From the NCBI RefSeq assembly GCF_026913015.1, contig NZ_JAPTYD010000036.1, forward strand, positions 1 to 36,518: a DNA stretch of 36,518 nucleotides. Reading direction: 5' to 3'. A program made the position numbers and the translations under genes. Under the pieces are notes generated by a model. It was given only the letters and a program-made list of their open reading frames with translations, was not told the origin of the DNA and made no database searches. Shown in pieces: positions 7,748 to 15,621 of this stretch (its first letter is position 1; each line of letters opens with the position of its first letter). This DNA is from Paracoccus benzoatiresistens (lineage in GTDB: Bacteria; Pseudomonadota; Alphaproteobacteria; Rhodobacterales; Rhodobacteraceae).

Positions 7748-9814
7748 TCATCGCGTCGTGACGACCGCGGGTGCCTTCCGCGCGCCAAGGTATTGCCGCG
7801 CGGTCACCGCCAGCAGGATGGCGACGCCGATGGCCGTCGAGACGGGCTCGGGCGCGATCATCAGCAGGGCGGCCAACGTCAGGGCGATGCGTTCGATCAC
7901 CCACAGCGGTCCCAGCAGCCAGTTGGTGATCGCGGCCGACAGGGCCACGATGCCCAGGACCGCCCCCGAAAAGGCCAGCAGGAAGTCGGGCAGCGTGAAG
8001 GCCTGCGTCACGATCAGCAGCGACGGAGAGAAGACGAAGACAAAGGGCACCAGCGCCTTGCCCATCGACAGCCGGAAGGCCGTGTTGCCCGCCTTGAAGC
8101 CGTTCGCCCCCGCGATCCCCGCGCCTGCATAGGCGGCCAGCGCCACCGGCGGCGTCACGTCGGCCAGCACCCCGAAGTAGAAGACGAAGAAATGCGCGAC
8201 CAGGGGTTCCACGTTCATCATCCCCAGGACCGGCGCGGCGACCGCCACCATGATGATGTAGTTGGCGGTCGTGGGCACGCCGCAGCCCATCAGGATGCAG
8301 ACCGCGGCCGTCATCACCAACGTGAACAGCAGCGTCAGCGTGTCGATGCCGAAGGGCTCGAAGGGCAGGAAGCCTAGGAAGGCGTGGAAGCTGGCCGCGC
8401 CGTTGGCCGCGACCGAGGTCACCATGAAGGCGATCTTGAAGCCCACGCCCGTCAGCGTGACGATGCCGATGACGACGCCTACCAAGGCCGCCGCAGCCGT
8501 CACCGACAGCGACTGGCGCGCGCCGGACACGAGGCCGTCGAAGATGCCGGCGGCGGTTTCCTTGATGCCTTCGACTGCACCGGAAGCCATCACGCGCTGG
8601 ATCAGATAGACGATCATGCAGGCCGTGATCGCCCAGAAGGCCGACAGGAAGGGCGTGCGGCCCGACATCAGCATCCACACCAGCAGGATCAGCGGCGCGA
8701 CCGACAGCCAGCCCTCGCGCAGGACCTTGCCGGCCTTGGGCAGTTCCTCGGCCCGCAGTCCGCGGATCCCGAGGCGCTTGGCCTCAAGATGGACCTGCAC
8801 AAGGACGCCGAAGAAGTGCATGAAGGCCGGCACGATGGCCGCGATCAGGATCGTGCGCAGCGGGATCCCCAGATATTCCACCATCAGGAAGGCCACGGCC
8901 CCCATCACCGGCGGGGTGATCTGCCCGCCTGTCGAGGACGCGGCCTCGACCGCGGCGGCGAAGTGGCGCTTGAAGCCGATCTTGATCATGGCCGGGATGG
9001 TCAGCGCGCCCGTGGTCACCGTATTGGCGATGGACGAGCCCGAGATCGTGCCCAGCATCGCGGACGATACCACCGAAACCTTGGCAGGCCCGCCCGCGAA
9101 GCGGCCGGTCAGCGCGGTCGCCAGGTCGATGAACAGCTGCCCCAGCCCGATCTTCTGCGCCATGACCCCGAACAGCACGAAGTGGAACACATAGGTCGCG
9201 ATGACCCCAAGCGCGGTCCCGTAGATCCCCTGCGAGGTCAGATACAGGTGGTTGATGATCGTGTTCCAGTCAGCGCCCGGATGAACCAGGATGCCGGGCA
9301 TCGACTGGCCCCAGTAGGCATAGGCGATGAACAGCGCGGCGATCACCGGCAGGGGCCAGCCCATCGACCGGCGCACGGCCTCCATCAGCGTGACCAGCAG
9401 CAGCGTGCCCATCACGATGTCCAGCATCAGCGGGTTGCCCACCCGGAACGCCAGCTGGTCATAAATCCAGGGCACATAGAAGGCGCTGACCGCCCCGGCG
9501 AAGGCGAAAAGCCAATCGTGGACCGGGATGCCCAGGATCACGAAGCCGGTGGTCTTGTGGCGGCCGCCGTCGAAGGCCGCGAAGCTGAGGAAGATCACGA
9601 ACAGCGACACGCCCATGTGCAATCCGCGATGGGTGGTGGCGCGCGGGATGCCAAAACCGGCGGTGTAGAAGTGATAGGCCGACAGCAGGAACAGGATCAC
9701 CGCGGTCAGGATCGCGACGGGGCGCAGGACGGTCCGGAAGCGGGCCTCGGGATCGTATTCCTCCTCGATGGCGCGCAGTTCCGCCTCGGACAGGTGGCGA
9801 GCAGTTTCAGTCAT
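7748..9814 (-). CDS. TRAP transporter permease, fused 4TM/12TM (TAXI type)
   Basis: A 688-residue inner-membrane protein in which the small (DctQ-like) and large (DctM-like) TRAP permease parts are one chain, the form paired with TAXI receptors. After a short charged N-terminus there are four or so hydrophobic helices, then the DctM domain with AMLGTISGSSIANTVTTGAL, ASSTGGQITPPVMGAVAFL and, in the second half, MGCGVPTTANYIIM and ADVTPPVALAAYAGAGIAGA, the paired re-entrant motifs of the family. The ATG at 9814 is clear. The TAXI receptor gene lies 83 bases upstream on the same strand. Import is Na+- or H+-coupled in this family, usually of C4-dicarboxylates or related organic acids; the substrate here is unknown. 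Confidence 0.92.
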   Translation of the reverse strand: MTETARHLSEAELRAIEEEYDPEARFRTVLRPVAILTAVILFLLSAYHFYTAGFGIPRATTHRGLHMGVSLFVIFLSFAAFDGGRHKTTGFVILGIPVHDWLFAFAGAVSAFYVPWIYDQLAFRVGNPLMLDIVMGTLLLVTLMEAVRRSMGWPLPVIAALFIAYAYWGQSMPGILVHPGADWNTIINHLYLTSQGIYGTALGVIATYVFHFVLFGVMAQKIGLGQLFIDLATALTGRFAGGPAKVSVVSSAMLGTISGSSIANTVTTGALTIPAMIKIGFKRHFAAAVEAASSTGGQITPPVMGAVAFLMVEYLGIPLRTILIAAIVPAFMHFFGVLVQVHLEAKRLGIRGLRAEELPKAGKVLREGWLSVAPLILLVWMLMSGRTPFLSAFWAITACMIVYLIQRVMASGAVEGIKETAAGIFDGLVSGARQSLSVTAAAALVGVVIGIVTLTGVGFKIAFMVTSVAANGAASFHAFLGFLPFEPFGIDTLTLLFTLVMTAAVCILMGCGVPTTANYIIMVAVAAPVLGMMNVEPLVAHFFVFYFGVLADVTPPVALAAYAGAGIAGANGFKAGNTAFRLSMGKALVPFVFVFSPSLLIVTQAFTLPDFLLAFSGAVLGIVALSAAITNWLLGPLWVIERIALTLAALLMIAPEPVSTAIGVAILLAVTARQYLGARKAPAVVTTR

Positions 9815-9897
9815 GGGTCATTCCTGGAATTCGGGAAACGACGAAAAGGACGCGGACCTGCCGGCCCGCGCCCTTCGCGCCGGGATAAAGGCCGCGA

Positions 9898-10899
9898 TTA
9901 CTGAAGCTTGCCCGCTTCCTTGTAGAACCGTTCGGCGCCCGGGTGGAACGGAATGCCCGCGCCCTGCGTCGCGCTGTCCTGCGTGATCTGCTTGCCCTTG
10001 GCATGGCCCGCCGCGAACAGCTTCTGCGTGTTCTCGTTGTACAGCGCCTTGGTGATGCCGTAGACCAGTTCCTCGGGCTGGTCCGCCGAGGTCACAAGCT
10101 GGGCGCCGACCGAAATCGTAGCCACATCCGCGTCCTGGCCGTCATAGGTGCCGGCGGGCAGGTTGTCGGTGGCAAAGAAGTTGTAGGTGTCCAGCAGCTT
10201 GTCCACCTCGGGACCGGCGATCGGGACCAGCTTCACGTCGTGCTGGCTGGCCAGTTCGGCAATCGCGCCGGCCGGATAGCCGCCCACGAAGAAGAAGGCG
10301 TCCATCGCCCCGTCGCGCATCCGGTCCGCCGCCTGGTCGGGCTTGAGGTATTCCGCCGTCACGTCGGATTCGGACAGGCCAAAGGCTTCCAGGATGATCT
10401 TGGCATCGACCAGCGTGCCCGAGCCGGGTTCGTCCAGCGACACGCGCTTGCCCGCCAGATCCGCGACCGTCTCGATCCCGGCATCGGCGCGGGTGACGAG
10501 GTGGATGCTTTCGGGATAAAGGTTGGCGATCAGGCGCAGCTTGTCGACCGCGGGCTGGCCTTCCCACAGGCCGGTTCCGGTCTGCGCCCAATAGGCTACG
10601 TCGGACTGACTGAAGCCCGCCTCCATCGCGCCGCCATTGATCGCGTTCACGTTGCCGACCGACCCGTTCGAGGCGACCGCCGTCGCGACCAGTCCCGGCA
10701 CCCCGCAGGAGCCGCCATCCTCGCAGGCGCGCGAGCCCGGCGGGTTCGAGATCGCGTTGGCGATCAGGCCGCCGATCGGGTAGTAGGTGCCGGCAGTGCC
10801 GCCCGTCCCGATGCGGAAGAACGACATCTCTTGCGCGGCGGCCCCTTGGCCCAGCATGGCGGCAACGGCAATGGCCGCAAGCTTGGTAGTCAATTTCAT
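9898..10899 (-). CDS. TAXI-family TRAP transporter solute receptor
   Basis: A periplasmic receptor of 333 residues. It starts with a typical Sec signal peptide (MKLTTKLAAIAVAAMLGQGA, cleavage likely near residue 22 after AAA). The family signature follows: FRIGTGGTAGTYYPIGGLIA, then NVNAINGGAMEAGFSQSDVA and GKRVSLDEPGSGT. The ATG at 10899 is chosen because the signal peptide begins there and AGGAAAAG lies upstream; seven upstream codons are also open. It feeds the fused permease encoded just downstream. A cysteine pair (RACEDGGSCG) in the N-terminal part could form a disulfide in the periplasm. The ligand cannot be read from the sequence. Confidence 0.92.
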   Translation of the reverse strand: MKLTTKLAAIAVAAMLGQGAAAQEMSFFRIGTGGTAGTYYPIGGLIANAISNPPGSRACEDGGSCGVPGLVATAVASNGSVGNVNAINGGAMEAGFSQSDVAYWAQTGTGLWEGQPAVDKLRLIANLYPESIHLVTRADAGIETVADLAGKRVSLDEPGSGTLVDAKIILEAFGLSESDVTAEYLKPDQAADRMRDGAMDAFFFVGGYPAGAIAELASQHDVKLVPIAGPEVDKLLDTYNFFATDNLPAGTYDGQDADVATISVGAQLVTSADQPEELVYGITKALYNENTQKLFAAGHAKGKQITQDSATQGAGIPFHPGAERFYKEAGKLQ

Positions 10900-10969
10900 G
10901 GTTTCTTTTCCTGTTATCACAACGGCTTGATCACGTTAGCATAGAACCGGTCGATCTCAACCAGCCAGT

Positions 10970-10984
10970 TTGCATCATGTGCAA
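10970..10984. promoter_or_regulatory. Small inverted repeat upstream of the TAXI receptor
   Basis: TTGCA-TCATG-TGCAA is a perfect 5-5-5 inverted repeat about 70 bases upstream of the receptor start, in the gap shared with the divergent glycolipid-binding protein gene. It could be a repressor operator. Short repeats of this kind also arise by chance, and no promoter with good -35/-10 boxes was seen beside it. Confidence 0.22.
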
Positions 10985-11147
10985 GGGGGTTGGTCATCCG
11001 CGTCCGGCCCGGACCACGGCTCCGGGCAGCAGTTCCCTTTCCCCGCTCTCGGCGCCTGCGCCTGTTCCGGGCGAGTCACGCGCAATGGGTCCAGATCTGT
11101 TAGGCTGCATTTGCGATGGTTTGGCCGACCCAACCGGAGAAGCTCTC

Positions 11148-11705
11148 ATGGTCGTAAGCAAGACTGTTTTCTGGCGACGCCTGGACACGGACGGCCTGGA
11201 GCGGCTTTCGGTCGTCGAGAATGAGCACGGGCTCCGAATCGACGGCACGATCCTGACAACGGAAGATGGCGGTTGCCGCGTCGATCACCGATGGCAGCTT
11301 GATCCGGGCTGGCGTGTTCTTGACGTCGCAATCACCCGCGCAGGCTCCGATGGCGACAAGACCCTGCGTCTTTGGCGAACAAGGGACCGCTGGATGGTCA
11401 ATGGGCAACCCCGGCCCGACCTCGACGGGGCGCTCGAGGTTGATCTCTCGCTGACGCCGTTCTGCAATACGCTTGCCCTCCGCAGGCTTATGGCGGCGGG
11501 CGACGGCACCCTCGTCCTTGATGTGGCCTATGTCGATGGCGCGACGCTGGATGTCCTCAGGTCACGCCAGGGCTATGACCGGATCGCCGACGGGCTCTAT
11601 CGTTACCGGGACCTGGGCATTGCGCCTGGGTTCGAGGCGATGCTTGACGTCGATGAAAGCGGGTTTGTCGTGCAATACGAAGGCCTGTTCGCGCGAGCAG
11701 GCTAG
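11148..11705 (+). CDS. Putative glycolipid-binding domain protein (DUF1089 type)
   Basis: A 185-residue protein without a signal peptide or membrane segment. It resembles the Glycolipid_bind (formerly DUF1089) family: an N-terminal TVFWRRLDTDGLERLSV, then alternating beta strands with DHRWQLDPGWRVLDV and WMVNGQPRPDLDGALEVDLS, PFCNTLALRR and a C-terminal YRYRDLGIAPGFEAMLDVDE. The long upstream extension of this frame is rejected: the ATG at 11148 has GGAGA eight bases before it and starts the conserved domain. The gene stands alone, convergent with a LysR gene. The family name comes from weak structural similarity, and no cellular role is established. Confidence 0.75.
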   Translation: MVVSKTVFWRRLDTDGLERLSVVENEHGLRIDGTILTTEDGGCRVDHRWQLDPGWRVLDVAITRAGSDGDKTLRLWRTRDRWMVNGQPRPDLDGALEVDLSLTPFCNTLALRRLMAAGDGTLVLDVAYVDGATLDVLRSRQGYDRIADGLYRYRDLGIAPGFEAMLDVDESGFVVQYEGLFARAG

Positions 11706-11792
11706 CCCGGCAGCGGGATGCCCGGTGCTTGCACAGCTTCCGCGGATATTCGCTTCGTCATGCAAAGGCCGCAGCCCTCTGCGTCCGCGTTC

Positions 11793-12749
11793 TCAGATTT
11801 TGACCTCGTGGTTCGGTTCACGGGGGATCAGAGCCATCAGCTCGGCCAGGACGGGCATCCTGGCACGGGCCTTGCGGGTCAGCACGCCATAGGGATCCAA
11901 CTCTCGCGACAGGCCCACGGGCAGGATCGCCATCATGCCGCTGGACACGTAGTGCAGCGCCACCGAATGCGGCACGACCGCCACCATGTCGCTGTGCTGC
12001 AGCAGCGTCGTCGCGGTCAGGATCGAGGCGGTCTCGATGACGTTTGCCGGGGTCTCCATGCCCGCATCGCGGAATGCGGCCTCGACCATCTGGCGCAGCG
12101 GGCTGGTGCGGGGCTGCAGGATCCAGGCCTCGGATCCCAGGGCGGGCAGGGTCAGGTCCGAACGGTCGCGCAGGGGGTTGGCGGCGCCGGTCACCACCGA
12201 CAGCCTTTCGGGCCCGATCTCGGTGAATTCCAGATCCGCCGCCTGGTCCGAGGGCACGCGCCTGCCGATGACGACATCCAGCCGTCCCTGTTCCAGCATC
12301 GGGATCAGGATGTCGCTGGTCTCGACCGTGATCGTGACGTCCAGCCGGGGACGCCGTCGCTTCAACTGCGCCACGGCGATGGACAGCGGGCCCGCCGCGG
12401 CGGCGGTGATCATGCCGATGGCCAGGCGCCCGGCCGTCCCTGAGGCCAGGCCCGCGATCTCGTCCCGCATCGCCCCCACGTCCGAGATGACAAGATGCGC
12501 GTGACGGATCAGCGCCGTGCCATAGGCGGTGGCTACCATGCCCCGCCGGCCGCGTTCGAACAGCGGCACGCCAAGGGCGGCTTCCAGTTCCGCCAGCATC
12601 TTCGTGGCGGCGGGCTGGCTGATGCCGACACGGTCGGCGGCCTTGCGCAGGCTGGACAGCTCGCCGATCGCCACGACCAGCAGAAGCTGCCGCAGGCGAA
12701 GCCTGCCAAGCAGCGCGTTAAGGGGCGGGACGACGGATATGATAGCCAT
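11793..12749 (-). CDS. LysR-family regulator of the adjacent TRAP/amidohydrolase operon
   Basis: A 318-residue LysR-type regulator. The helix-turn-helix lies at about 16-75 (LRLRQLLLVVAIGELSSLRKA, then GISQPAATKMLAELEAALGV); the effector domain follows (GRLAIGMITAAAAGPLSIAV, then LDVVIGRRVP). It belongs to the subgroup linked to aromatic-acid and sugar-acid genes (CbbR/GbpR-like), which is only suggestive. The ATG at 12749 lies within an inverted repeat containing a T-N11-A LysR box, so it may regulate itself. It is divergent from the TRAP operon, 85 bases away, which is its probable target; the ligand may be the transported solute. Confidence 0.87.
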   Translation of the reverse strand: MAIISVVPPLNALLGRLRLRQLLLVVAIGELSSLRKAADRVGISQPAATKMLAELEAALGVPLFERGRRGMVATAYGTALIRHAHLVISDVGAMRDEIAGLASGTAGRLAIGMITAAAAGPLSIAVAQLKRRRPRLDVTITVETSDILIPMLEQGRLDVVIGRRVPSDQAADLEFTEIGPERLSVVTGAANPLRDRSDLTLPALGSEAWILQPRTSPLRQMVEAAFRDAGMETPANVIETASILTATTLLQHSDMVAVVPHSVALHYVSSGMMAILPVGLSRELDPYGVLTRKARARMPVLAELMALIPREPNHEVKI

Positions 12750-12759
12750 GGGTTATCAT
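12739..12759. promoter_or_regulatory. Candidate LysR box over the lysR start codon
   Basis: ATGATA (12739-12744) and TATCAT (12754-12759) form a 6-9-6 inverted repeat. Within it T12743-N11-A12755 matches the T-N11-A core bound by LysR proteins. It covers the regulator's own ATG (12749-12747) and lies upstream of the divergent TRAP operon, a place from which bound protein could repress lysR and act on the operon. Confidence 0.45.
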
Positions 12760-12777
12760 GGCATAGCGCAAAGCAAA

Positions 12778-12807
12778 TTGACACCTATCACCTGACTGGC
12801 GTCCAAT
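12778..12807 (+). promoter_or_regulatory. Possible promoter of the TRAP/amidohydrolase operon
   Basis: A consensus -35 TTGACA at 12778-12783, followed after 18 bases by a weak -10 TCCAAT (12802-12807), 28 bases before the DctQ start. A poor -10 is usual for activator-dependent promoters, which fits LysR control. The call rests on the -35 box and position. Confidence 0.33.
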
Positions 12808-12834
12808 CCGTGATCATCGGAGGAGGGTAAGGGT

Positions 12835-13374
12835 ATGGAGAGACTGGGCAAGCTGGCCCTGACGGTGCTGCGCGTCTTCATGGTCGCGGCGCTGACAGCC
12901 ATGATCGTGCTGGTATTCCTGAACGTCGTGCTGCGCTACGGCTTCAATTCCGGGATCAGCATGTCCGAGGAGCTGTCGCGGACGCTGTTCGTCTGGCTGA
13001 TCTTCATGGGCGCCGTGCTGGCGATGTATGACCACGGCCATCTGGGGGTGGACAGCCTGGTTCGCCGGCTGCCCCGCGCCAGCCAGATCGGCTGCGCGAT
13101 ACTGTGCGACGCGCTGATGCTGTTCTGCTCGGGGCTGCTGATGGTGGGCAGTTGGAAGCAGGTTCTGATCAACTGGGGCAACGCCGCACCCGTGACGGGC
13201 CTGCCGATCGGCCTGACCCATCTTGCGGCCTTCGTCTGCAGCATCGGCCTGGTCATCGTGATCGGTGCACATCTGTGGCGCGTCCTCACCGGCCGCGCCG
13301 GAAGCCGCGACCTGGTACAGGTGGTCGAGAGCGAGGATCTGGCCCCCGAAATCCGGCCGGAGGCGGCCCGATGA
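12835..13374 (+). CDS. TRAP transporter small permease (DctQ-like)
   Basis: A 179-residue inner-membrane protein with four hydrophobic helices (VFMVAALTAMIVLVFLNVVL at the start; IGLVIVIGAHLWRVL at the end). It carries the DctQ-type segment NSGISMSEELSRTLFVWLIF and the loop YDHGHLGVDSLVRRLP. A strong GGAGGAGGG precedes the ATG. Its stop overlaps the start of the large permease (ATGA), so the two are co-translated. The C-terminal 30 residues are acidic and cytoplasmic. First gene of the operon QM-amidohydrolase-P. Confidence 0.9.
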   Translation: MERLGKLALTVLRVFMVAALTAMIVLVFLNVVLRYGFNSGISMSEELSRTLFVWLIFMGAVLAMYDHGHLGVDSLVRRLPRASQIGCAILCDALMLFCSGLLMVGSWKQVLINWGNAAPVTGLPIGLTHLAAFVCSIGLVIVIGAHLWRVLTGRAGSRDLVQVVESEDLAPEIRPEAAR

Positions 13375-14654
13375 CCATCGCGATCTTCCTCGGCTCGCTT
13401 CTGGGATCCATGGCCATCGGCGTGCCCATCGCCTTCGCGCTGATCCTCTGCGGCGTGGCGCTGATGCTGTTTCTGGGGATGTTCGACGCCCAGATCATTT
13501 CCCAGAACCTGGTCAGCGGCGCGGACAGCTTTCAGCTTCTGGCGATCCCCTTCTTCCTGGTCGCGGGCGAGTTCATGAACGCAGGCGGGCTTTCCCGCCG
13601 GATCGTGGACCTGGCGACGGCGCTGGTCGGCCACTTCCGGGGTGGTCTGGGCTATGTCGCTGTGCTGGCGGCCATTGTCATGGCCAGCATGTCGGGTTCC
13701 GCCGTGGCCGATACGGCCGCCGTGGGCGCGATGCTGATCCCGATGATGCGCAAGGCGGGATACGACGTGAGCCGGTCCTCGGGCCTGATCGCGGCGGGCG
13801 GCATCATCGCCCCGATCATCCCGCCCTCGATCCCCTTCATCATCTTCGGCGTGGCCGCAGGCGTGTCGGTCAAGAAGCTGTTCATGGCAGGCATCGCGCC
13901 GGGCCTGATGATGGCGCTGCTTCTTGTCGTGACCTGGTGGCTGGTGTCCCGCAAGGACGCGGTGCCGGTCTCCCCGCGCCAGCCGCTGCGCGTTGTGGGC
14001 AAGCGGCTGAAGGATGGCATCTGGGCGCTGATGATCCCCCTGCTGATCATCGTCGGCATCAAGGAGGGCATCTTCACCCCGACCGAGGCCGGCGTGGTCG
14101 CCGCGGTCTATTCGCTGTTCGTCGGCATGGTCGTCTATCGCGAACTGACGGTGGCGCAGCTGTTCCCGCTGCTGCTGGCCGCCGGGCGCACGACCGCCGT
14201 CGTGATGTTCCTGGTGGCTGCCGCCGGGGTCGCGGCCTGGCTGATTACCATCGCCGATCTGCCCCAATTGGTGATCGCCGTCCTGGAGCCGCTGATCGAT
14301 CGGCCGATCCTGCTGATGGCCGTGATCATGGTGCTTGTGGTGATCGTGGGCACCGCGATGGATCTGGTGCCGACCATCCTGATCCTGACGCCGGTGCTGA
14401 TGCCGGTGATCAAGCAGGCGGGCATCGACCCGGTCTATTTCGGGGTGCTGTTCGTGATGAACAACGCCATCGGCCTGATCACGCCCCCGGTCGGCACGGT
14501 CCTGAACGTCATCTGCGGCGTCAGCCGGATCACCATGGACGAGGTGATGAAGGGCATCTGGCCCTTCCTGCTGGCGCATCTTCTGCTGCTGGCGCTGCTG
14601 GTCCTGTTCCCGTCGCTGGTGCTGGTGCCGATGAACTGGTTCATGGGCAACTGA
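13371..14654 (+). CDS. TRAP transporter large permease (DctM-like)
   Basis: A 427-residue protein with about twelve membrane segments, the transport core of a tripartite TRAP system. Family motifs are AIPFFLVAGEFMNAGGLSRR, MASMSGSAVADTAAVGAMLI, GGIIAPIIPPSIPFIIFGV and, in the second repeat, GTAMDLVPTILILTPVLMPV and NNAIGLITPPVGTVLNVICG. The two proline-rich re-entrant loops are intact. It overlaps the DctQ gene by four bases and is followed after 10 bases by the amidohydrolase. Together with the receptor at 15618 it makes a complete transporter; the solute is probably an organic or sugar acid, inferred from the amidohydrolase. Confidence 0.93.
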   Translation: MTIAIFLGSLLGSMAIGVPIAFALILCGVALMLFLGMFDAQIISQNLVSGADSFQLLAIPFFLVAGEFMNAGGLSRRIVDLATALVGHFRGGLGYVAVLAAIVMASMSGSAVADTAAVGAMLIPMMRKAGYDVSRSSGLIAAGGIIAPIIPPSIPFIIFGVAAGVSVKKLFMAGIAPGLMMALLLVVTWWLVSRKDAVPVSPRQPLRVVGKRLKDGIWALMIPLLIIVGIKEGIFTPTEAGVVAAVYSLFVGMVVYRELTVAQLFPLLLAAGRTTAVVMFLVAAAGVAAWLITIADLPQLVIAVLEPLIDRPILLMAVIMVLVVIVGTAMDLVPTILILTPVLMPVIKQAGIDPVYFGVLFVMNNAIGLITPPVGTVLNVICGVSRITMDEVMKGIWPFLLAHLLLLALLVLFPSLVLVPMNWFMGN

Positions 14655-14664
14655 GGCGATCGAC

Positions 14665-15621
14665 GTGCAGATTTCCCCCGACTTTCCCGTCATCGACGCC
14701 CACCAGCATTTCTGGGATCCGCAGGCGAACTATCACCCCTGGCTGTCGGACGAGCCGATGATCCCCTTCCGCTACGGGGATTACGGACCGATCCGCAAGC
14801 GCTACCTGCCGCCGGACTACCTGGCCGAGGCAGCGCCGATCAATGTCGTCGGCAGCGTTTATGTCGAAACCGAGTGGGATCCGGACGATCCTCTGGGCGA
14901 GACGCGCTATGCCCATGGCCTGCACGACAGTTATGGCTATCCCAACGCGGTGGTCGCGCAGGCATGGCTGGACCGGGGCGACGCGGCGGACCTGATCGCC
15001 CGACAGGCCAGCTTCCCGCTGGTCCGCAGCGTCCGCCACAAGCCCGCTTCCGCAGCGTCGCCCGCCGAGGCCCGGCGCGGTCGGGCCGGCGGGATGGACG
15101 ATCCGGTCTGGCGCGCGGGCTTTGCCCAGCTGGGGCGCCACGGGCTGATGTTCGACCTGCAGGCCCCCTGGTGGGAACTGGACGCGGCGGCGGACCTTGC
15201 GGCCGACTTTCCGGCGACGACCATCGTCCTGAACCACGCCGGCCTGCCCGCCGACCGCAGTCCCCAGGGGCTGGAAGGCTGGCGTCGCGCGATGGCCCGG
15301 CTGGCGCGGCACCCGAACGTGGTCCTGAAGATTTCGGGCATCGGCCTGAAGGACCGCCTCTGGTCGATCGCCGACAACGGCCCGGTGATCCGCGACGCGA
15401 TCTCGATCTTCGGCTGGCAGCGCTGCATGTTCGCCAGCAACTTCCCCGTGGACAGCCTGGTGGGCAGTTTCCCGACCATCTTCAACGGGTTCTACCAGGC
15501 CACATCCGGCCTGCCCGACGCCACCCGGCGCGCCTTGTTCTGTGACAATGCCGTCCGGATCTATCGGCCCGCGCTGCGGACGACTTCACTGATATCGAAT
15601 ATGGGAGGAGCCATTCGATGA
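14665..15621 (+). CDS. Amidohydrolase-2 family lactonase-like hydrolase
   Basis: A 318-residue metal-dependent hydrolase of the amidohydrolase-2 group (COG3618, with L-fuconolactonase and similar lactonases). It opens with VIDAHQHFWDP, the HxH metal motif (His14, His16), has the LVRSVRHKP strand, IVLNHAGLPADR with the third histidine, and ends with CMFASNFPVDSLVGSF, where the usual catalytic Asp segment (FGSNFPVD) lies. The start is a GTG at 14665 with GAGG eight bases upstream. It sits between dctM and the receptor gene and overlaps the latter by four bases, so it most likely acts on the imported compound, opening a lactone. The exact substrate is unknown. Confidence 0.87.
   Translation: MQISPDFPVIDAHQHFWDPQANYHPWLSDEPMIPFRYGDYGPIRKRYLPPDYLAEAAPINVVGSVYVETEWDPDDPLGETRYAHGLHDSYGYPNAVVAQAWLDRGDAADLIARQASFPLVRSVRHKPASAASPAEARRGRAGGMDDPVWRAGFAQLGRHGLMFDLQAPWWELDAAADLAADFPATTIVLNHAGLPADRSPQGLEGWRRAMARLARHPNVVLKISGIGLKDRLWSIADNGPVIRDAISIFGWQRCMFASNFPVDSLVGSFPTIFNGFYQATSGLPDATRRALFCDNAVRIYRPALRTTSLISNMGGAIR

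Noticed and set aside
8384..9904. Long plus-strand open frame of 506 codons opposite the TRAP permease
   Set aside because: Its product is a His/Gly/Arg/Asp-rich low-complexity string, the usual antisense shadow of a GC-rich membrane protein gene; the minus-strand TRAP permease explains the region fully.
10977..11147. N-terminal extension of the glycolipid-binding protein from an alternative start
   Set aside because: Low-complexity Pro/Ser/Ala sequence with no ribosome-binding site; the conserved domain starts at 11148 behind GGAGA.
11683..11702. Hairpin GCCTGTTC-GCGC-GAGCAGGC at the end of the glycolipid-binding gene, resembling the palindrome at 19402
   Set aside because: It lies inside the coding end, contains a mismatch, and GAGCAGG/CCTGCTC words are common in this base composition; no shared operator can be claimed.
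12936..14693. Minus-strand open frame of 585 codons across the TRAP permease genes
   Set aside because: Low-complexity His/Gln/Asp-rich translation; shadow of dctQ and dctM.
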